NCBI RefSeq assembly: GCF_019297855.1
Contig: NZ_CP079194.1
Location: forward strand, 2,281,501 to 2,345,500
Source: Gymnodinialimonas ceratoperidinii
Lineage (GTDB): Bacteria; Pseudomonadota; Alphaproteobacteria; Rhodobacterales; Rhodobacteraceae
Length of the DNA stretch: 64,000 nucleotides
Reading direction: 5' to 3'
The notes under the pieces: generated by a model
Databases searched by the model: none
What the model saw: only the letters and a program-made list of their open reading frames with translations
Told to the model about the DNA's origin: nothing
Made by a program: the position numbers and the translations under genes
Shown here: one piece after another, positions 44,210 through 53,212 of the stretch
Numbering within the stretch: the stretch's first letter is position 1
Layout: each line of letters opens with the position of its first letter

Positions 44210-45469
44210 TCAAGGCGCGGGAATATAGCGCTCTGTCGCGATGCGGATGATCCCCTGATAATTGTCGGAGTACTGGCGCACCGCGAGGATATAGCGGCCG
44301 GCCTGAACGCGAGCGGTGATCTGGCTGTTGAGGGTGCCGCCATGGTCGTCGTTGTAGGCGACCTCCTGACCCAGATCATCGTAGAGGATAAGCAGCGGGT
44401 CGCTGTCGGTCACCTCGACCGCGTTGACGACCAGCGCCCCCTGCTCGGGCACCTCGAAGGCGTACCACGTGGCCTGACGCCCGCTGACCTGTGCATCGCG
44501 TACCGAGCGGCCGGGCAAGACGCCCAGATCGATGACGGGGTAGGACCCATCAAGGGGCGGCGCCGCCTCGCCCGTGTCATAAAGTTCCGCCAGCGCGGCG
44601 GCAGCGTCGTAACCCACGACCGAGAGCGTCACGGGGACATCCGGGTTCGAGAGCGCGCGCATGCCGATGCAATAGGTGCCGGCCGGCAGGGGCGTGGTGA
44701 AATCGATCCGGCTGTTGAGTGACTCGTAGTCGTCGTTCTCCGCCATGAGCGTGCCATCGCCGTCGAAGAAATAGATGTAGGGATCCGCCGAAGGGTTCTC
44801 GGCCCGGACGGAGATCGCCTGCGGATTGGCGAGGGTGAAGCGGTAGTAGGGCGTCTCGGATATCGTGTTGATGGCGGTCACGCCGTCATCTGTGAGTTGC
44901 CCGTCGATCGGTCCGGTACCCAGAAGCGTCGCCTGAGTATCCGAGGTGCAGGCATCGACGCCCACGAAATAGGGATCACCGCCGCCGAAGAAGCCGCCGC
45001 TCAGGCCTTGGGTGATGTCCTCATGCTCCAGCCGGCCGACGCGCATGTCGGTGGTCAGCGCGCCATCGGCATAGCCGCGCGTGGCGAGGCAATAGGACCC
45101 CGGTTGCAGGGTCGTTTCAGCGCGCGAGGCCCATGCGCCGCCGCTGTCGTCGTCGGTCAGGATCAGGGTGCCGGCCTCGTCGTAGAGTTCGATCACGCTG
45201 TCGCCGCCGTCGACGGGCTGCGCCTCGACCCGGACCTCGGTGGTCTCGGAGATGGAGAAATAGCCGACCGTGTTCCCGCCCTGCGTCACGGGCAATGCTT
45301 CGAGCGTCAGGGGTCCCTCGCTGGTGGTAATGTCGGAGGCCTCAGCCGCGCCGCCCATCCACTGGCCCGCCGCGCCGATACCGCCGCAGGAAACGTCCTG
45401 CGCGGATGCAGCCCCGGCGGTCAGGCCGACGATCGCGGTGGTTGCAAAGGCCGAAAACGTAAATTTCAT
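44210..45469 (-). CDS. Secreted protein with three PPC-like beta-sandwich repeats
   Basis: A 419-aa protein with a Sec signal peptide (MKFTFSAFATTAIVGLTAGAASA). Three domains resembling the bacterial pre-peptidase C-terminal fold follow, each with a pattern like VIELYDEAGTLILTDDDSGG, YIYFFDGDGTLMAENDDYES and LLILYDDLGQEVAYNDDHGG, and a GxYxLxVR end. No protease domain is present, so the repeats make up the whole mature protein. Acidic loops may bind calcium. GGAGGATAAC lies 4 nt before the ATG. Likely periplasmic or extracellular; the role is unknown. Confidence 0.75.
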   Translation of the reverse strand: MKFTFSAFATTAIVGLTAGAASAQDVSCGGIGAAGQWMGGAAEASDITTSEGPLTLEALPVTQGGNTVGYFSISETTEVRVEAQPVDGGDSVIELYDEAGTLILTDDDSGGAWASRAETTLQPGSYCLATRGYADGALTTDMRVGRLEHEDITQGLSGGFFGGGDPYFVGVDACTSDTQATLLGTGPIDGQLTDDGVTAINTISETPYYRFTLANPQAISVRAENPSADPYIYFFDGDGTLMAENDDYESLNSRIDFTTPLPAGTYCIGMRALSNPDVPVTLSVVGYDAAAALAELYDTGEAAPPLDGSYPVIDLGVLPGRSVRDAQVSGRQATWYAFEVPEQGALVVNAVEVTDSDPLLILYDDLGQEVAYNDDHGGTLNSQITARVQAGRYILAVRQYSDNYQGIIRIATERYIPAP

Positions 45470-45720
45470 CAAGTTATCCTCCAGTCGCGCGGCCACGTCG
45501 TTTTGCGTGGCGGCTTTATGGGTCGAGATAAGCACAAGCGTTTTCGATTTTCCATCGACGCGCGCGGTCGTGCGCGGGGAAAGTTTCCCTATCGGTGACG
45601 TGGGGTTGAAGGGTCTTGTCTGCTTGGCGGGGTTTCGTGTCACGTCTGCAGTGTCCACGGGTGCGGATGGCCCGCTGCGGCTCTGGCAACTGCGGCGGCT
45701 GCCTGCCATAGATAATCCCC

Positions 45721-47643
45721 ATGAACGACCGCCCTGCCCCAACGCCGCAGCCCGATGCCCTGCCTGAGCGCGACTCCATCGCGGCTCCGCGTGCAAGCGA
45801 TGCGGGCGACCCGACGGGACTGACGCCGCGGATGCCCAACCGGCCCCGGCGCGCGATCTGGATGGTGGCCCTGCTGGCGCTGATTGCCTTGGGTGCGATC
45901 CTCGCGGCCTACCCCCGGATCGAGCGGTTCTACCTGCGGCAAGCGGGTGCGGAGGATGCCGCGACCCTGCGGCTTGCGACCGAAGTTCTGCGTGGCGCGT
46001 TGGAGCGTACGCAGGCCCTGCCCGCCCTGATCGCGGATCGCCCGATCCTGCCGCAACTTCTGGCAGAGCCCGACAACGAGGGCATCGTCCCCTTTGCCAA
46101 TGAACTCCTGCGCCAGTCTGCCCTGTCGCTGGATGTCTCCGACATCTACGTGCTCGACACCGAGGGCCGCACGGTGGCTGCGTCGAATTACCGGACCGAG
46201 CATTCCTTTGTCGGCGCGAACTTCTCCTACCGCCCGTATTTCGTGGACGCGATGGGCGCAGGTCTGGGGCGCTTCCACGCGCTTGGCACGCAATCGGGAC
46301 AGCGCGGCTATTTCTTCGCGTCGCCGGTGATCGAGGATACGCAGGTGATCGGCGTCGTCGTGGTCAAGCTGCGCATCGACGGCTTCGAGGAGGCTTGGGC
46401 GCAGTCCGGCTCCACCCTCATCGTGCGCGATGTAAACAACGTGATCTTCATGTCCGACCGGGAGGAATGGCGCTTCCGCCGGACTGCTCCGATCCAGGAT
46501 TGGGTCATGTCGCAGATCGCGCGGACCCGGCAATATCCCGTGTCGATGCTGACCCGGCTCGAGATGGAGACCGCGCCGCTCGACCCGGACGTGGGCTTCG
46601 GGCTGGAGGTCGCGCGGATCGGACGCGAGAGCTTCGTCAGCCAGACCTCGCTGATCGCCGCCGCAAGCTGGCGGGTGTCGATCCTGACGCCCACCGGTCC
46701 CGCCGTGCAGCGCGCGTGGACTGCGGTATTGTTGCTGTCGCTGGTGGTAATCATGGTGGCGCTTGTATTGGCGACGGTCCTGGCGCGCCGCGCGCGTCTG
46801 GTGGAGCGCCTGTCAGCCGAGCGCTCCCTCGCGACCTTGTTGGAGGCCCGGGTGGCGGAGCGCACGACCGAGTTGAAGACCGAGGTCGAAGAGCGCCGGG
46901 CCACCGAGGCGCGGCTGCGCAAGACACAGGCAGAGTTGGTGCAGGCGGGCAAACTGGCAGCGCTCGGACAGATGTCGGCGGCGCTGAGCCATGAGTTCAA
47001 TCAGCCACTGGCGGCGGTCAAATCCTATGCCGAGAACGCGCGCACCTTCCTGGATCGCGGCCGTATGGAGGATGCGCAGCGCAATATCGAACGGATCAGC
47101 GGGCTGGCGGATCGCATGGCCTCGATCTCGAAGCACCTTCGCAACTTCGCGCGGCGCCCCGGAGAGAAAACCGGCCCGGTCCCCCTGGGCCCCGTCATCG
47201 ACGACGCGTTGGAGCTGATGGCCCCCCGCCTGCGCGGCGTGGATATCCGCTACACGCCTCCGGAGACGGAAATCTGGGTGCGCGGGGGCCGCGTGCGGCT
47301 GCAACAGGTCGTGGTGAACCTTCTGGGCAATGCGCTGGATGCGATGGCGGAGGTCGAGGCGCCGCAGATCGACATCGCCCTGCGCGGCGGCGCATCCCCC
47401 GAGATCGCCGTGCGAGATATCGGCCCCGGCCTTTCGGAAGAGGCTCTGGCGCAGGCCTTTGATCCGTTCTTCACCACCAAGGAGCCCGGCCAGGGGCTTG
47501 GCCTCGGGTTGTCGATCTCGTTCAACATCATCGGTGATTTCGGCGGACGGCTCTGGGCCGAAAACCACCCCGACGGCGGCGCGATATTTCGCGTGACCCT
47601 GGAGAGCGCCACCCCTGAGGCGCAGGAGCATGCAGCGCAATGA
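45721..47643 (+). CDS. dctB: DctB-type sensor histidine kinase
   Basis: A 640-aa inner-membrane kinase. Transmembrane helices lie at about 44-62 and 327-352, flanking a periplasmic double-PAS sensor like that of C4-dicarboxylate sensors (SNYRTEHSFVGANFSYRPYF). A coiled-coil linker leads to the HisKA domain with His424 in LSHEFNQPLAAVKSYAENA and an HATPase domain with NLLGNALDAM and GLGLGLSISF. The start of the next gene overlaps (ATGA). The ligand may be an organic acid, but the downstream transporter is TAXI-TRAP rather than DctPQM. Confidence 0.85.
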   Translation: MNDRPAPTPQPDALPERDSIAAPRASDAGDPTGLTPRMPNRPRRAIWMVALLALIALGAILAAYPRIERFYLRQAGAEDAATLRLATEVLRGALERTQALPALIADRPILPQLLAEPDNEGIVPFANELLRQSALSLDVSDIYVLDTEGRTVAASNYRTEHSFVGANFSYRPYFVDAMGAGLGRFHALGTQSGQRGYFFASPVIEDTQVIGVVVVKLRIDGFEEAWAQSGSTLIVRDVNNVIFMSDREEWRFRRTAPIQDWVMSQIARTRQYPVSMLTRLEMETAPLDPDVGFGLEVARIGRESFVSQTSLIAAASWRVSILTPTGPAVQRAWTAVLLLSLVVIMVALVLATVLARRARLVERLSAERSLATLLEARVAERTTELKTEVEERRATEARLRKTQAELVQAGKLAALGQMSAALSHEFNQPLAAVKSYAENARTFLDRGRMEDAQRNIERISGLADRMASISKHLRNFARRPGEKTGPVPLGPVIDDALELMAPRLRGVDIRYTPPETEIWVRGGRVRLQQVVVNLLGNALDAMAEVEAPQIDIALRGGASPEIAVRDIGPGLSEEALAQAFDPFFTTKEPGQGLGLGLSISFNIIGDFGGRLWAENHPDGGAIFRVTLESATPEAQEHAAQ

Positions 47644-48992
47644 ATGAGGCACCGGTCCTTTTCGTGGACGATGAAACCGACCTGCGGATCGCGGGAGAAC
47701 AGACCCTGACGCTCGCCGATCTGCCGGTGATCGCTTGCGCCACGGCCGAAGCGGCGCTGGAGCACATCACGGCAGATTTCCCGGGCGTTCTGATAACTGA
47801 CATCCGCATGCCGGGCATGGATGGCACCGCCTTGATGGCCGAGGCCTTGTCGCGCGACCCGGACTTGCCGGTGATCCTCGTGACCGGCCACGCCGATGTC
47901 GGACTGGCCGTGCAAAGCATCCGGATGGGCGCTTACGATTTCATCGAGAAACCCTATGATCCGGCGCGACTGGTGGAAACGATCGAGCGCGCGCTCGACA
48001 AACGCCGGCTGACGATGGAAGTGCGTGCGCTGAAGGCGCAGGCGGCGGGGGCCGGGGGTGCCGACCCGATCGCATCGATGCTGAACGGACGCTCCGCTGC
48101 CATGGCGCAACTCCGCGCGCAACTTCGCGCCGTGGCCGAGACGGACGCGGATGCGCTGATCGAAGGGGCCACAGGCACCGGCAAGGAGGTCGCCGCGCGC
48201 GCGCTCCACGCCGCCTCGCGTCGGGCCGAGCGGCCCTTCGTGGCGGTCAATTGCGCCGCCCTTCCCGACACGATGATCGAGAGCGAATTGTTCGGCCACA
48301 CGCCGGGCGCTTTCGCGGGCGCTACTCGCGCTCGCTACGGCAAATTCGAACACGCCCGCGGTGGCACTCTTTTCCTTGACCAGATCGACAGCATCCCCCT
48401 GCCCCTGCAAGGCAAACTCCTAACCGCCCTCCATGACAGGGAGATCACGCCCCTGGGCTCAAACGAGCCGGTGGCGCTCGATCTGCGCGTCATCGCGGCC
48501 TCGCGCCGGGATCTGGCGCAGGCCGCGCGCGAGGGCACGTTCCGTGATGATCTTCTCTACCGGCTCAACGTCGTCACCCTGCGGATGCCGCCCCTCGCCG
48601 AGCGCCGCGAGGATATCCCGAGCCTGTTCCAGATCCTGCTGGCCGAAGCCTCCACCCGCCATAGCCGACCGGTCCCGCCGATTTCGCCTGATGCATTGGC
48701 TGATCTCGCGACCCGCGACTGGCCCGGCAACATCCGCGAGCTTCGCAACGAAGCGGAGCGGGCCATCCTGGGGTTCGGCCTCGGCGAGACCGGCGCGACA
48801 CCGGGCGTTGGACGGCTGGCCGATCAGATGGCCGCCCACGAGCGCAGCCTGATCGCCGCCACGCTGAGCGCGCAGGCCGGGTCGATCAAGGCGACCTACG
48901 AGGCGCTCGGCATCAGCCGCAAGGCGCTCTACGACAAGATGCAGAAACACGGGCTGGACCGCAGTGATTTCCGCCCCGACGCCGAGGGCTGA
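47640..48992 (+). CDS. dctD: DctD-type response regulator with degenerate sigma-54 contact and Walker B motifs
   Basis: A 450-aa NtrC-family protein: receiver (phosphoacceptor Asp54, Lys104), AAA+ domain (Walker A GATGTGKE at 176-183) and a Fis-type helix-turn-helix (ISRKALYDKMQKHGL). Two motifs deviate. The sigma-54 loop reads GAFAGA (223-228) instead of GAFTGA, and the Walker B reads TLFLDQID with Gln248 instead of Glu. Such changes usually abolish sigma-54 activation or ATP hydrolysis. It may act with the housekeeping sigma factor, as described for NtrC of Rhodobacter capsulatus, or as a repressor. It is translated together with dctB. Confidence 0.85.
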   Translation: MNEAPVLFVDDETDLRIAGEQTLTLADLPVIACATAEAALEHITADFPGVLITDIRMPGMDGTALMAEALSRDPDLPVILVTGHADVGLAVQSIRMGAYDFIEKPYDPARLVETIERALDKRRLTMEVRALKAQAAGAGGADPIASMLNGRSAAMAQLRAQLRAVAETDADALIEGATGTGKEVAARALHAASRRAERPFVAVNCAALPDTMIESELFGHTPGAFAGATRARYGKFEHARGGTLFLDQIDSIPLPLQGKLLTALHDREITPLGSNEPVALDLRVIAASRRDLAQAAREGTFRDDLLYRLNVVTLRMPPLAERREDIPSLFQILLAEASTRHSRPVPPISPDALADLATRDWPGNIRELRNEAERAILGFGLGETGATPGVGRLADQMAAHERSLIAATLSAQAGSIKATYEALGISRKALYDKMQKHGLDRSDFRPDAEG

Positions 48993-49057
48993 AAAACCCT
49001 TGCAAGGGTTTTCCGCAGAGCCTTGCAAGGCTCTGACAAATTCCTTGCAAGGAATTT
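48993..49057. repeat. Three tandem 20-nt TTGCAA-core palindromes
   Basis: Units at 48993-49012, 49016-49035 and 49038-49057 are each perfect 20-nt palindromes with the shared core CCTTGCAAGG and different arms. Spacers are 3 and 2 nt. The array starts at the base after the dctD stop. Confidence 0.85.
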
Positions 49058-49294
49058 TGGCGCGCCCTTCTCCTAGATCGAGCGCTACCTCAAGTCCCTC
49101 TCGCAGGTGAATGTGTGGAATTCCACCCACTGCTTCCGCACCGATGGGTAGATTTCCACACATCCATGCAGCAACCCCCACCGATTTCCCGCACAGATGA
49201 CAGATGCCCGGTTGCAGGGTAGACGTAATGCACACACCAAAAGTGCAAGCGATCGGGTCGGGAGTCCGATCGCAGATATCTTAGGGAGAATATC
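49058..49294. promoter_or_regulatory. Upstream region of the TAXI TRAP operon with inverted repeat
   Basis: The arms GTGTGGAATTCCACCC (49113-49128) and GGGTAGATTTCCACAC (49146-49161) pair at 14 of 16 positions. The left arm itself contains the 12-bp palindrome GTGGAATTCCAC. This could be an operator or a leader hairpin. No convincing -24/-12 sigma-54 promoter is visible. Confidence 0.45.
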
Positions 49295-50287
49295 ATGACT
49301 TTCACCAAACTGGGCGCACTGACGCTGTCTACCGCTCTCGTGGCCACCACCGCATTCGCCGACAGCCATGTCGACCGCACCGGCTGGCCCGAGAACTTCA
49401 CCCTTGGCACCGCGGGTCAGGGCGGCACCTATTTCGCCTATGGCTCCGGTTGGGCAAACCTTGTCGCGGACGAGCTTGGCATTTCCGGCGGCAGCGAGAT
49501 CACCGGCGGCCCGATGCAAAACATGGCGCTGGTGCACACCGGCGAGGCGCAGTTTGGCATGACCACCATGGGCCCGGCCGCGGAATCGCTGCAAGGCACG
49601 AACCCCATCGCCCCCGGCCTGCAGATGACCAACGCCTGCGCGATGTTCCCGATGTACCAGACGCCCTTCGCGATCACCGTGCTTGCGTCGTCTGGGATCG
49701 AGACGATCTCCGACATCCCCGCGGGTGCGCGCATCGGTTTCGGCCCTGCCGGCTCTACCTCCGACACCTACTTCCCGCGCATGATGGAGACGCTCGGCGT
49801 CGAGTTTGACCGCCGCAACGGCAACTGGACCGACCTCGGCGGTCAGGTGCAGGACGGCCTGCTGGACGTCATCGCCTTCGCCGCCGGCGTGCCCACCCCC
49901 GCGGTGAGCCAGCTCGAGGTCCAGACCGACATCAACTTCATCGCCTTCACCGAAGAAGAGCAGGCGACGATCATGGAAGAGTTCCCGGTCTCGCCCTTCA
50001 CGATCCCGGCCGGCACCTACGAGACGCTGACCGAAGACGCGCAATCGGTGTCGATGTGGAACTTCACCATCGCCAACTGCGATCTGCCCGAGAGCTTCGT
50101 CTACGAAGTCGTCGACATCGTGATGTCCGACAACGAGCGGATGCAGGCAATCCACGGCGCCGCACGGGCGACGCTGCCGGAGAACTGGGACAAGAACAAC
50201 GTCCTGATGTGGCACCCCGGTGCCGCGCGCTGGTTCATCGAGAACGCCGGTGCCGAGATCTCCGACGACATGATCCACGGCAACTGA
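49295..50287 (+). CDS. TAXI-family TRAP transporter solute-binding protein
   Basis: A 330-aa periplasmic binding protein. The signal peptide (MTFTKLGALTLSTALVATTAFA) is followed by the TAXI pattern LGTAGQGGTYFAYGSGWANLV, ITGGPMQNMALVHTGEAQFGM and IGFGPAGSTSDTYFP. It captures an organic solute, often a dicarboxylate or amino acid, for the membrane component. AGGGAG precedes the ATG. A terminator hairpin follows within 12 nt, separating it from the permease gene and probably giving excess binding protein. Confidence 0.88.
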   Translation: MTFTKLGALTLSTALVATTAFADSHVDRTGWPENFTLGTAGQGGTYFAYGSGWANLVADELGISGGSEITGGPMQNMALVHTGEAQFGMTTMGPAAESLQGTNPIAPGLQMTNACAMFPMYQTPFAITVLASSGIETISDIPAGARIGFGPAGSTSDTYFPRMMETLGVEFDRRNGNWTDLGGQVQDGLLDVIAFAAGVPTPAVSQLEVQTDINFIAFTEEEQATIMEEFPVSPFTIPAGTYETLTEDAQSVSMWNFTIANCDLPESFVYEVVDIVMSDNERMQAIHGAARATLPENWDKNNVLMWHPGAARWFIENAGAEISDDMIHGN

Positions 50288-50298
50288 GTTGACGGATT

Positions 50299-50326
50299 GG
50301 GCGGGCCTGCAACGGCCCGCCCTTTT
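50299..50326 (+). terminator. Partial terminator between binding protein and permease genes
   Basis: Stem GGGCGGGCC/GGCCCGCCC, loop TGCAAC, then TTTT. It would let part of the transcripts stop after the binding-protein gene. Confidence 0.7.
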
Positions 50327-50560
50327 CCCGCAGCCCGACTCCGATGGCGCTCCAGTCGCACAGCTTTGGCCCGATATTCGCGCGGGAAACGTTAGAGCCT
50401 CACGAAAGGCTCCGCGAGAACCGCGACACGCTGGCCGCGGCGAAGCCGAGCCCATCCACCTTCAGAATTTCTCGTCCGTGAGCCTACAAGCGCCACGTGA
50501 CCCCGCCTCGCCCGAGACCCGGCCCCAGGCCCATGCGCACCGATCCCAAGGGACACCTCT

Positions 50561-53131
50561 ATGACCGACCACACAGCGACCGATCACTCCAAAAACCCCT
50601 TTCCGGTCGATCACATCGAAGGCCCCGTGATCGCGCAGGGCGTGGACGAAGAACCGGTCGAGAGCAACCGCCGCCTGTTCGAGGGCCGCGCCTTCCTCTT
50701 CGTCGGAATCCTCTCGGTGATTTACGCGGGCTTCCATATGGCCGCGCTCAATGGCCTGTCGATTTCCGCCATGACCGGGATCGACCTGCCCTTCCTTCCG
50801 CAATTCCCGCTGGAGACCTGGAACTTCCGCATCGTCCACATTGCTGGCGCGCTGGCGCTCGGCTTCCTGCTGTTCTCCGCCCACACCTTCGGCCATGACG
50901 CCGCGAGCGACCGGAGCACCCGGGGCACCTCCGCCCTCGCCGCCCTCTTCGCGCTCCCGGCCCTCTACGCAGGCTTCACCGTCTTCGGCTTCATCGGCCA
51001 GATCAACGGGGGCGAGCTGCCGCAGATGGGCGGGCTGACCACATGGGCGGCCTTCCCCGGCACGCCGATCTACCAGGCGGAGGTCTACCACTTCGGCCTG
51101 CCGCTCCTCGTCGCCACCGGCGGCGCCATCGTGCTCGGTTGGTTCGAACGTCAGGGCCGCGGCTCCTTCGCGGCCTCCGACATCGTGCTGGCGATCTGCG
51201 CCCTCGTCGTCGCGCTCTACCTGATCCCGATCTATTCCACCGCCGCGCGCAACTCCGTCGGCACCTCCTTCGTGCCGATCGGCGTGGCCTTTGCGGCCAC
51301 GGCTGGCTCCGCCATGATCCTCGAGCTGACGCGCCGCGTCGCCGGCCTTGCGCTGGTCATCATCACCGGCGTCTTTCTCGCCTATACCTTCACCGCGCAC
51401 CTGCTGCCCGGCATCCTTGCCGTGCAGAACCCCTACGACTGGCAACGCTTCTTCGGCTTCGTCTACACCGACGCGGGCATCCTCGGGCCGACGACGGCCG
51501 TCTCCTCCACCTACATCATCCTCTTCATCATCTTCGCGGCCTTCCTGCAGGCCTCCAAGGTGGGCGATTACTTCGTGAACTTCGCCTTCGCCGCCGCCGG
51601 CCGCGCGCGCGGGGGACCGGCCAAGGTGGCGATCTTCGCCTCCGGCCTCATGGGCATGATCAACGGCACCTCCGCCGGCAACGTGGTGGCGACGGGCTCG
51701 CTCACCATCCCGCTGATGAAGAAGGTGGGCTACCACAAGAAGACCGCCGGCGCAGTCGAGGCCGCCGCCTCCACCGGGGGCCAGATCATGCCGCCGATCA
51801 TGGGTGCGGGCGCCTTCATCATGGCCGAAATCACCGGCATCCCCTATCAAGACATCGCCATCGCCGCGCTGATCCCGGCGGTGCTCTACTTCGCGTCAAT
51901 CTACTTCATGGTCGATTTCGAGGCCGCCAAACTCGGCATGCGCGGCATGCGCGAGGACGAGCTGCCCAAGTTCCGCGAGATGGCCCGCAAGGTCTTCCTC
52001 TTCCTGCCGATCGTCATCCTGATCTTCGCGCTCTTCATGGGCTACTCGGTCATCCGGGCGGGCACGCTGGCCACCGTCGCCGCCGTGGTCGTCTCATGGG
52101 CGGCGCCCGAACATTTCTCGCCGCGCGGGAACTGGAGCCTGCAACGGCTCTTCGTGCTGGCCATCGCCGCGATGACCGTGATCCTTACCGTGGTCTGGAT
52201 CATCTCGCCGACGCCCGCCCCCGGCGCGGATCAGAGCGCGCTGATGAGCACCCTCGCACTGATCACCGGCATCATCATCCTGCTGGCCTTCGCCTATGTC
52301 TCGATCTCCGAGTTCATGGCGCCTGACGCCACCATGGGCCTCGGGATCAAGGGCATGATGCGCGGGCTGGAAATCGCCGGCGTCATGTCGATCCAGATCA
52401 TCGCCGTCTGCGCCTGCGCGGGCATCATCGTGGGGGTCATCTCCCTCACCGGCGTCGGCGCGCGTTTCTCTGCCGTGCTGCTGGACCTCGCGGGGGTGAG
52501 CCAACTGCTGGCGCTTTTCTTCGCCATGTGCATCGCGATCCTGCTCGGCATGGGCATGCCCACAACCGCCGCCTACGCCGTGGCGGCCTCCGTGGTGGCA
52601 CCCGGCCTCGTCTCCCTCGGCATCCCGCAACTCACGGCGCATTTCTTTGTCTTCTACTTCGCCGTGGTCTCCGCCATCACCCCGCCCGTGGCGCTCGCCT
52701 CCTACGCTGCCGCCGGCATCTCCGGCGCCAACCCGATGGAGACCTCGGTCGCCTCCTTCAAGATCGGCATCGCGGCCTTCATCGTGCCCTTCATGTTCTT
52801 CTACAACGGCAACCTGCTGATGCAGGGCCCCGCGGTCGAAGTGGCGGGCGAGATGATGCACCAGGCCCCGGCGTGGTATAATATCCTGCGCGCAGGGATC
52901 ACCGCCATTCTGGGCATCTTCCTGCTGACCTCGGGCATCCAGGGCTGGTTCCTCGGCAAGAACTCCGTCTGGTTCCTGCGGATCGGCCTAATCTTCGCCG
53001 CGCTCCTGCTGATCGCGGGCGGCTGGACCACCGACCTCGCCGGCATCGCCACGGCGGCCGCGATCTTCCTGATCCAGCGGCTGGTCGATCCGGCCCCCTC
53101 CACGGCGATCCCGGTGCGCGGCGCGGACTGA
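50561..53131 (+). CDS. TAXI TRAP transporter fused 4TM-12TM permease
   Basis: An 856-aa membrane protein in which the small DctQ-like and large DctM-like subunits are fused, as is usual for TAXI systems. The first part has about four to six helices up to residue 260. The rest has the large-subunit signature MGMINGTSAGNVVATGSLTIPLMKKVGY, GGQIMPPIMGAGAFIMAEITG and GMGMPTTAAYAVAA. Uses the Na+ or H+ gradient for uptake. The 273 bp upstream holds a terminator and no other gene. Confidence 0.92.
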   Translation: MTDHTATDHSKNPFPVDHIEGPVIAQGVDEEPVESNRRLFEGRAFLFVGILSVIYAGFHMAALNGLSISAMTGIDLPFLPQFPLETWNFRIVHIAGALALGFLLFSAHTFGHDAASDRSTRGTSALAALFALPALYAGFTVFGFIGQINGGELPQMGGLTTWAAFPGTPIYQAEVYHFGLPLLVATGGAIVLGWFERQGRGSFAASDIVLAICALVVALYLIPIYSTAARNSVGTSFVPIGVAFAATAGSAMILELTRRVAGLALVIITGVFLAYTFTAHLLPGILAVQNPYDWQRFFGFVYTDAGILGPTTAVSSTYIILFIIFAAFLQASKVGDYFVNFAFAAAGRARGGPAKVAIFASGLMGMINGTSAGNVVATGSLTIPLMKKVGYHKKTAGAVEAAASTGGQIMPPIMGAGAFIMAEITGIPYQDIAIAALIPAVLYFASIYFMVDFEAAKLGMRGMREDELPKFREMARKVFLFLPIVILIFALFMGYSVIRAGTLATVAAVVVSWAAPEHFSPRGNWSLQRLFVLAIAAMTVILTVVWIISPTPAPGADQSALMSTLALITGIIILLAFAYVSISEFMAPDATMGLGIKGMMRGLEIAGVMSIQIIAVCACAGIIVGVISLTGVGARFSAVLLDLAGVSQLLALFFAMCIAILLGMGMPTTAAYAVAASVVAPGLVSLGIPQLTAHFFVFYFAVVSAITPPVALASYAAAGISGANPMETSVASFKIGIAAFIVPFMFFYNGNLLMQGPAVEVAGEMMHQAPAWYNILRAGITAILGIFLLTSGIQGWFLGKNSVWFLRIGLIFAALLLIAGGWTTDLAGIATAAAIFLIQRLVDPAPSTAIPVRGAD

Positions 53132-53134
53132 GCT

Positions 53135-53160
53135 GCTTCACCTTTTCTAAAATACGGAAA
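53135..53160 (+). repeat. CTTCAYCTT 3'-end element, copy 4
   Basis: It begins 4-7 nt after the permease stop: CTTCACCTTTTCTAAAATAC, then GGAAAAAA. It resembles copy 2 but lacks the G-rich hairpin. Confidence 0.45.
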
Positions 53161-53212
53161 AAATGCGCGACGCCCCCTACCATGTGGGGCGTCGATCGCT
53201 TTTAAGACCGCC

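Noticed and set aside
48993..49057. CRISPR array
   Set aside because: The repeats are palindromes with no unique spacers of 30 nt, there are only three units, and no cas genes are in the window.
48993..49294. A sigma-54 promoter upstream of the TRAP binding-protein gene
   Set aside because: The best match around GGTTGCAGGG lacks the GG of the -24 element at the right spacing; nothing close to TGGCAC-N5-TTGCA was found by eye.
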